Assembly (NCBI RefSeq): GCF_002234675.1
Contig: NC_019866.2
Span: forward strand, 62,001 to 126,000
Length of the DNA: 64,000 nt
From: Oryzias latipes
Lineage: Eukaryota > Chordata > Actinopteri > Beloniformes > Adrianichthyidae
Reading direction: 5' to 3'
Positions 38,701 through 47,700 of this stretch are shown one piece after another (positions within the stretch are counted from its first letter, which is position 1; every line of letters starts with the position of its first letter). The notes under the pieces were generated by a model. The model saw only the letters and a program-made list of their open reading frames with translations. It was not told the DNA's origin and searched no databases. The position numbers were made by a program, and so were the translations under genes.

Positions 38701-41700
38701 CCTAGTCCTAGTATACTATATATAGGTTTAACAAAATAAAGTTTGCATTTATGTCGTCAGCAAATTCTCCGTACATCATGCAGCATGTTGATAATGGCCC
38801 TGCAGTATCATGCATGTCAACATGTGTTCTATTAAAGACTGCTCATTAGAGAAATGTGTAATCATCAGCATGTTGTTTAGATTTAAATATTTAATTCCTA
38901 TTTTATACCCAACAGATGCACTGAACACAAAGCAAAAGCATTTAGGTTTCAAAAGAGAACATACCGTAATTTCCGGCTTATAGAGCGCTCCCGCGTTCAA
39001 GCCGCACCCACTCAGTTTCAGGAGGTTAAACCAGTATATACATACCATAAGGCGCAACAGTGTATAAGCCGCATGTTGTTACCAACAAGATCAGCCCTTC
39101 ACTGATTATCCTGGCCTTCAGTCTTTGAGACAAGCTTCAGTTTCACTGAGGGAGGAGTCAACACTTCGTCAGCCCATGTATTTGAACATGCCCACATCTG
39201 CCAAACAGCATGCACCTCACTTCTGTTCACAAGTTCCTCAGTTATGGTTTTTTATTTTTTTTTAATTATTTTTTTACTTATTGACAATTAAGGTATCATA
39301 AAATAACAAACAGTAAATATATAATCAACATTACATCCCTCAGTTATGGTGAAGAAGTTTACACCCGCGATTCCCCACTTCCCATGAGTCTTAGGGGCTT
39401 AAGGCGGGGCTAACCCTCAGGTCGCCACACTGTTGTGCGTGTTTAAAAAGAAGCAGGGAGCGGCAGCGGAAGGAGGGGAGAACGGGAGAGCAGCTCTGCT
39501 CTCATTCCGCCTGTGTCACGGCAGCAATATGTTAGTAACAGGGCTGGTTAAAAAAAAACTTACCAGTAAAAGAGAGCAGCTGTGACTTAAAAGCACGCGG
39601 CTCCGCGCGATACCCGCACCTCTGCGCAGCGCGTGCGGCAGAAGTTTCCTTCCACAACAGTGACACACTGTTGGTCCGCAGACGCTTCTGTGCTCCGCCC
39701 TCGCCCCGCAGGCTACTTGTCTCTCCCCTCCTATCTTCTCCGACACCCATCGCGAGGGGGGGCTCCAGAGAGGAGCGCTTCGTGCCCACTGACGGCCTGT
39801 CCGTTCGCGCGGGGCGCGGTTGCTGGTGGACGGAGCGAACAGTGTCTCTGTCTGAGCAGAGCAATCAGACTTAATAAGTTTTGTGTTTGAGGGGCGGGGA
39901 AGATGCTTTGTTACGTGTGGGAGCCTCCAGACTGACATCTGTCCCGCAGTTCTATGTGAACAAGCAGCCGAATTCAGGAGGACCATGTCTCCAGCGCACA
40001 CAGCGGCTTTGGGGTGGGGTGAGCTTTTCAAAGCAAAATGCCGCTCAGTCCTTAGAAACCGTTCAAACAATCATGTGGATTTGTGTTTCCAGTCGTGTCC
40101 TGACAAAATAAGGGCTGTTCATCAAAGGCTAAATGTTGTTGTTAGTGCATGTTAGTCTTCACCTAACTCAGTGTTTTTCAACCTTTTTTGAGCCACGGCA
40201 CACTTTAACCTTGACAAAAATCCCGCGGCACACCAGCATCCCAAAAAAAAAAAAAGCAGAAACTCATAGTCTGTATTGATCTACAGTCCCCCCCCCCCCC
40301 CCCCCCCCCCCGGGCAATCTGATGTGCATTTTTGTGATAATTGTGGCAGAAAAAGCACGAAGTTGCAGATGTTTTTTCTAAAACATGTAATAAAAGTTAA
40401 GTTACATACAAACTGAATGTTCGTTGTGTTTTCAAGACGTGTAACAAGGACGACTCATTGTACGCTGAGGCGCTGTCCCTTTCAAGCCAATGCCTCATGG
40501 GAGATGTAGTGCCAAAACTGCGAAAAAACGGCAGAAAGACTAGCGTCTCTGAGCTTCATGGTTTTGTTCACTTGTTCCACGGTCTGATACCGGATTCTGT
40601 GGAAAGCTACACCGCTAAAAACGAGCTTTAGCTGGTGTTTTTGTTGGAACTGAGAGAGTTATGAGCTAAATTGGAACAAGGAAGTGAAGACTTCAAACAC
40701 TTCTGATTGGTCAGACTGATGACATGTGATTAAGCCTTCAAGAATGATTGGTGGAGTCGTGGAGACAGTAAAAGCTGCGGGACTTTTCAGAAAACAGTTA
40801 TAACTGCAGCTAAATGGCGTTACCGTCATTCTTATCAAAATGTCTTTAATAGAATCAAATAAACACAAAGAAAAAAGTATTTTATGATCTTTTATATTCC
40901 TAACTACTCAGTGTTTTATCAGGACCTGTTTTGATGAACACAGAGCTGATTTCCTGGAGATGGTAATTGTTTTGAGATCAGTGAATGAGGGCAATTTTCC
41001 ACGGCACACTTGACCATCTCCCACGGCACACTAGTGTGCCGCGGCACACTGGATGAAAAACACTGACCTAACTAACCCTTCTTCCAGCTTCGTTCTGCCA
41101 CGAAAAAGCACTGACCACACAGATTAAAAATAAAATGATGAGCTAACAGGCGCTTCATAATAACCATAACAAAAATAAAAGCACGTTTAAAAGATCATCT
41201 CGTATATTTCGGAGCTGCTAAACAGATGGGTTCGTGTCAGTCTGAGGTAAATTCACTCCTGAGCATGCGCTGTATTGTAGTGGCGGTCACGTGCACGTTG
41301 GGTCTAATGGCACCAAAGGATTGTGGGATGCGGCTGGGCATGGGTGTTTCTTTTTGTTGAACCATGACTGAAGTGTCTAAGACCTGAAGTGAGTTCCATG
41401 TTGTTTGGCTGCTTAGAGGTGTGTCGAAAACAAATTGGTTTGCTGCTGGAAGTTGGATCATGCATTTAGTCTCCGCTCCGAGATCGAAAGAGCGCTCAAG
41501 GCGGCCATCAAATAAATCCTTAAATTAGCCGGGTAACTGAATAAGCCGCAGGACTGTAAGCACATGACAAAAGTAGCGGCTTATAGTCCGGAAATTAAAA
41601 AGAACGCTAAACTGTTTTATTTGTTCCATTTAAAAACAAAACAGTCATTCTACAAATAAATTCTAATCCTTTCAAGTTATACAGAACATAAAATTGACAA

Positions 41701-44700
41701 AACTTTTAATTCAATTCAATTCAATTTTATTTGTATAGCCCAAAATCACAACAGTCGTCTCGATGGGCTTCGAAGTAAAACATGAACTCAAAGGGATCAC
41801 GAATACAAAGAGTTCAATAGGAAAATACTAAAATGAACTAACAAACTGACTAAGCTATACTGGCATCCCTGCCCTTAGACCCCCCTTCGCGGTAAGGAAA
41901 AACTCCCAAAAAAAATGGATTCCGGAAAAAACGAAGAAACCTCAGGGGTGTCCACATGAAGGAGGGATCCTCCCCCAGGACGGACAGGCGATTTACCAGA
42001 ACTCTTAGAGAAGAATTAACTCATCTAAATCTACAACTACATATATAAAGTCCAGCAGACGAGCTTCATCCAGCTGTGGTTGTGGGGACAGTCAAAGGCG
42101 CGAGTCGAGCCGGAGACAGGAACCACAGCCAGGTGTAGGAGCAGAGACGAGGTACTCGGTCAGGTACAGAGCAGAGACGAGCCGGAGATGAGCCAGAGGC
42201 AGGATCCACAGCCAGGTGTAGGAGCAGGAGCAAAGGCGAGGTAAACGGTCAGGAACTGGAGCGTGGATGAGCCAACAGGAATCTGGAAGCACTCCCACTC
42301 CCCAGGAGGGGAGAGGAAAAGAGGGACAATACATGAATCGCACTGCACCAAACAGAGGCATGGAGAACTAAATGATGAATAATGATCAAGAATAGAGGAG
42401 AGGAAGGGTAGAAGTAGAAGAGAAAAGAGGACAGAACCCCAGTGCACCATAGTTACCCCGGCTTCAACTTCTAGCAGCCTTTTAAAACAGTTATTATTAA
42501 GTTTAATTTAAACACATTAACATTAAATTAAATAATCTCTGAATACTAACTAGTCTGACAATAATCCTGTCCAAAGAGGAATGTTTTCAGTCTAACTTTG
42601 AATGTAGAAACTGAGTCGGCCTCTCTTCCATGAGCTGGGAGTTTATTCCATAAAACAGGGGCTTGGTGGCTAAACGCTCTACCTCCAACCGTACTTTGAC
42701 TAATTCTAGGAACCACAAGCAGTCCTGCATTTAGTGAGTGAAGTGTTCTGATTGGATGGTAAGGGACTATGAGGTCCTTAATATAGGACGGGGCCATTCC
42801 ATGTAAGGCCTTATAGGTTAACAGGAGGATCTTGAACTTGATTCTAGAATCAACTGGGAGCCAATGGAGCGAAACTAACACAGGAGTGATGTGATCTCTT
42901 CTGCTAGTTCCTGCTAACAATCTAGCTGCTGCGTTCTGAACAAGCTGGAGACTTCTTAAGGAACTCTTAGGACACGCTGCTAACAAGGAGTTACAGTAAT
43001 CCAGCCTCGACGGAACAAATGCATGGATGAGTTTTTCAGCATCACTCTTAGAAAGTAGATTTCTGACCTTAGCAATATTCCGTAGGTGAAAAAAGGCAGT
43101 TCTACATGTCTGAGATGTGTGAGCCTTAAAAGATAAATCCTGGTGAAATAAAACCCCAAGGTTTCTAACTGTGGAATTGGGGGCTATACTTATGCCATCC
43201 AGGGAGACTATCTGATCAGACAGAGCATCTCTGAGGTCTTTAGGACCAAGTATAATCACCTCAGTTTTTTCTGGGTTCAAGAGGAGGTCATTAATTGTCA
43301 TCCAGGTCTTGATGTCTCTGATGCAGGCGTTCAGTTTCTCTAAATCGTCATTCTGGTCAGGCTTCACGGATAAATACAACTGCGTATCGTCGGCATAACA
43401 ATGAAAATTAATGCTGTGTTTCCTGATTATGTTTCCTAGGGGTAGCATATAAAGCGTAAACAGGATCGGTCCCAAGACTGAGCCCTGTGGGACTCCATAG
43501 TTGACTCGAGTGCACTGAGAGGAATGGCCATTTACATTAACGAACTGATACCTATCGGACAGAGAGGATTTAAACCACTGGAGAGCAGATCCTCTGATCC
43601 CTATGTCCTGCTCTAGTCTATGGAGTAAAATACTGTGGTCGATAGTGTCAAAGGCTGCACTGAGGTCCAACAGGACCAGAATAGAAAGTAGTCCCTTTTC
43701 TGAGGCCAGTAACAAGTCATTAGAGACTCAAACTAGTGCAGTTTCTGTACTGTGGTGGGGTCTAAACCCCGACTGAAAGTCTTCAAAGTGGCTGTTGTCC
43801 TGTAGGTGGCAGTAAAGCTGCTTAACTACAACTCTTTCTAGGATTTTAGAAATAAAAGGGAGGTTTGATATTGGTCTATAGTTGGCCAAGATGCTAGGAT
43901 CCAAACTGGGCTTTTTCAGAAGAGGTTTAACAACGGCATATTTAAAAGACTGTGGCATGTAATCCGTTTCCAGAGAGGTATTTATCATTGTTAATATGGG
44001 ATCATTAATTAGGGGAAAAGTTTCTTTAAAAAGTCTAGTGGGAATTGGGTCTAACAGACACGTTGAGGATTTGGAGGACGTAATAATTGATGCTATTTCC
44101 ACTTGATCCACAATAGTGAAGCAGTCTAATGTTACAGAGGTTTCTATGGATGCCTCCATTTCTACCGCTTCAGCCTGTTCTGGGCTGATAGTAGGAATAA
44201 CTTGATTTAACTTATGTCTAATATTTGAGATTTTACTGTCGAAAAATGTAAGAAAATCATCAGAGCTGAGAGAAACAGGAACATGTGGTTCTACTGAGCT
44301 CTGACTGCGAGTTAATTTAGCAATAGTGCTAAAAAGAAATCTTGTTGTTTCCATTCTCTGATATTAAGGTTGAATAGTACTGGCTTCTAGCTCTACGCAG
44401 AGCTTTTTTATAATTTAATAGGCTATGTTTCCAGGTATTCAGAGACTGCTCTGAACCGGAGCGGCGCCATTCCCTTTCCAACTTACGGGTGTCTTGTTTA
44501 AGAGAACGAGTTTCAGCGTTAAACCACGGTGCTACTCGGTTTTGTCTAAGGAACTTAGGTTTCAGGGGGGCAACAATATGGAGTGTACTCCTGAGGGCTT
44601 GTAAGGCATCATTAACGAACTGGTCATTTATACTAGGACTGATACTATGGGAGCTGGACTCAGTGATATTCTGAGAAAATACTCTAAGTACTGGCTGAAC

Positions 44701-47700
44701 TGTGTGTTTAAACTCAGACACAGAACGGTCAGTTAAGGTTCTTCTAAGCTGCTTCTTATTCACTGGGACAGAAGGATGTTCCAGTGTAAACTGGAAGGTA
44801 GTCATAAAGTGATCAGAAATGATGGGGTTAAGAGGAAGGACACTCAGCTGGCTGATCTCTATACCATGGGTTAGAACAAGGTCCAGGGTGTGCTTATGAC
44901 AGTGAGTGGGTTCATTCACACTTTGGGTGAAACCAACATCATCTAATAAAGCTGCAAAAGCCTTTCCTAGACAGTCACTGGGGTCATCAACATGAATATT
45001 AAAATCCCCTAATATTATAGTTTGATCAGAATGTAAGACAATAGTCGATAGGAAGTCGGAAAACTCAGTTAAAAATTCTGAATATGGGCCGGGGGGGGGC
45101 GATAAATAATTATGAGTAAAACAGGTTTTGGAGTTTTCCTGTTTGGGTGACTTAAAGACAATATGATGTTTTCAAATGAATTATAAGCATTTTTAACTTT
45201 AGGGCTGAGAAGTAAGCTAGACTGTGATATTACTGCCAAACCCCCTCCTTTCCCTGAAATCCTGGATTTCTGATAGTTAGCATAAGTGGGGGGGGTTGCT
45301 TCATTCAATCTAACATAGTCATGAAATGAAGCCAAGTTTCTGTTAAGGCTAGAAGACTAAGGTTGTTATCAATGATTAACTCATTGACTAAGAGGGACTT
45401 GGAGGAAATGGATCTAATGTTTAATAAACCGCATTTAATTACATCATAATTCTGCTTGTGAGAACTGCTGTCTGTCACTTAAAGGTTTCTATGAAGTGCT
45501 CCTTTCATTTGTCTTTCAGCACATAAGCTAACGCTAGGACCTGCTTGACTTTCCCTGCATGGGTTTTGCACCAGCACTAACCTTAAGGGAGGCTCAGAGG
45601 AGCGTTTTCCACTGCTGCTCTGCACCCGGGTCTCGTCTCTGGGTTGTCAGGTTGACAGACTAAGGCTAGCAGAAATGTTTCTAGAAAGAAGAGCGGCACC
45701 GTCCCGGGTGGGATGGACGCCGTCTCTCCGCATGAGACCTGGCTTCCCCCAAAACGCGCTCCAGTTATCCACAAAACCAACGCCGTTTTCTGGGCACCAT
45801 CTAGAAAGCCAGCGGTTAAATGATGAAAAGCGGCTGTACATTTCATCACTGACTAAGTTCGGCAGGGGACCAGAGAAAATTACAGTGTCGGACATCGTCT
45901 TAGCCAGTTTACACTCCGAAGCTACGTTTAACTTAACCACCTCTGATTGTCTCCGTCGGGCATCATTACCGCCTGCGTGAATCACGACTCGACGGAACCT
46001 GGACTTACTCTGAGCTAACATCCTAAGGTTCCCCTCGATGTCACCAACTCTGGCCCCCGGATAACACCTGACTGTAGCCGCTGGGAGCTCCACGTTTCTA
46101 ACTTCAGAAGAGCCTATAACCAGAGTTGAGTGTTCAGCGGGTGTGTCGCTGAGGGGGGAGAACCTATTACTAACGTGGAGTCTCGGGTGCTCTAAGTTTT
46201 TGCGTTTAGCACTATGTTTCCTCCCAACCGGTACAAACCCTGACTGTCTCCCGGCTGCTGGGAGAACGCTGGGGTGCTAACTAAGTTAGCCCTGGTAGCG
46301 CGGCCCACGCTACGAGTAACGACCTGGCTAGCCGGCTTAGCTTCCACTGTGCGGAGCCGCGCTTCTAACTGCTCCAGCCTGGCCTCCAAGTCTAACACAA
46401 GACTACACTTAACACACCTACCGCTATTTTCACTAAAGGAGGCAGGATCATCACTAAACATATGGGGCAGGAGAAAGGGGGAAAGGCGGAAGGAGTGGTG
46501 GCCATACTAGGTTCTAAGCTAAGGCTAGCGGTGTTTAGGTAAAGAGAAGTGGTTTATTTAGCAAAATGAGAAAGTGAACAGCAAGCGGTTTAACAGTGGT
46601 GAATTCGCTAATAAAAGGTACTAGATGTGAATATTAACCCAGATAACCCTTAGAGTAAGCAATAGTAGTCAGGCTAATGCCAAACAAGAGGACAGCAGTC
46701 ACACACGACTAGTACTGGGAAAGGCTCACCTGGAAATGACGTCACAGCAAACAGCTGTGACGTCATCCTGTCGACATCCTGTGAATAAGCTAGGAACTAA
46801 AAGCAAATTTTCAGAGTTTCCTCTGGTAGTTTAGACTGTTGCTGCTGTGCAGCTCAGACTTTTGCTGTTTTTTCTGGAGAATCAGCTTTTATTTCAGTCT
46901 GAAATTGAACATGCTCGCTGGCTCTGTTGCAGCTGATATTAAAGGTTCATGGCATTTCCAGTTTTAGAAGGAACATGCTTTCTGCATAGTTTGCATTGCA
47001 TTTTGGTGGTTTTTGTTGGCTTTTAATAACTGCAATAGCTCCACACAGGGGCCCAAAGTTAGTTTTTAAGCCACCGGCCAAGTTGGCTGGTGCTATTATG
47101 CTCTTAACATATTTTTTACCAGCCAAATAATAATGCAGAAATACCTCTACTGTTTGGATTTTTTTAAAGAAAATGAAATAAAAGTAGTATATAAATGGTA
47201 TGAAGTCATCTTTATTGTCATCTAACTGTAAAGGGGGCGACAGTGGCTCAGGTGGTTGAGCGGGTCGTCCAATGATCAAAGGGTTGGCGGTTCGATCCCC
47301 GCTCCCACCAGCCAAAATGTCGTTGTGTCCTTGGGCAAGACACTTCACCCTCCTTGCCTCCAGTGCAGCTCCACTGGTGTGTGAATGCGCATGAATGATC
47401 CCGGTGATGGTCACAGGGGCCGTAGGCGCGAAATGGCAGCCACGCCTCTGTCAGTCTGCCCCAGGACAGCTGTGGCTACAACCGTAGCTACCATCACCAA
47501 GTATGAATGAGGAGTGAATGAATAATGGACATAATGTAAGCGCTTTGGGTGTCTTGAAAAGCGCAGATAAATCCAATCCATTATTATTATTATTATTAAA
47601 GTCAAATTAAAAAATGCTGAGAAAAAAACAGGAATGATTTAATTCTGCTTCCAATTGATCACATTTTATATGTAAGGGTTAATGGCCGACGAAGTGTGTG

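Noticed and set aside
39516-40120. 184-codon minus ORF and overlapping plus ORFs in CpG-rich sequence
   Set aside because: They lie inside a DNA element, show no family motifs, and the matching segments at 27.7 kb and 20.9 kb do not keep the frame.
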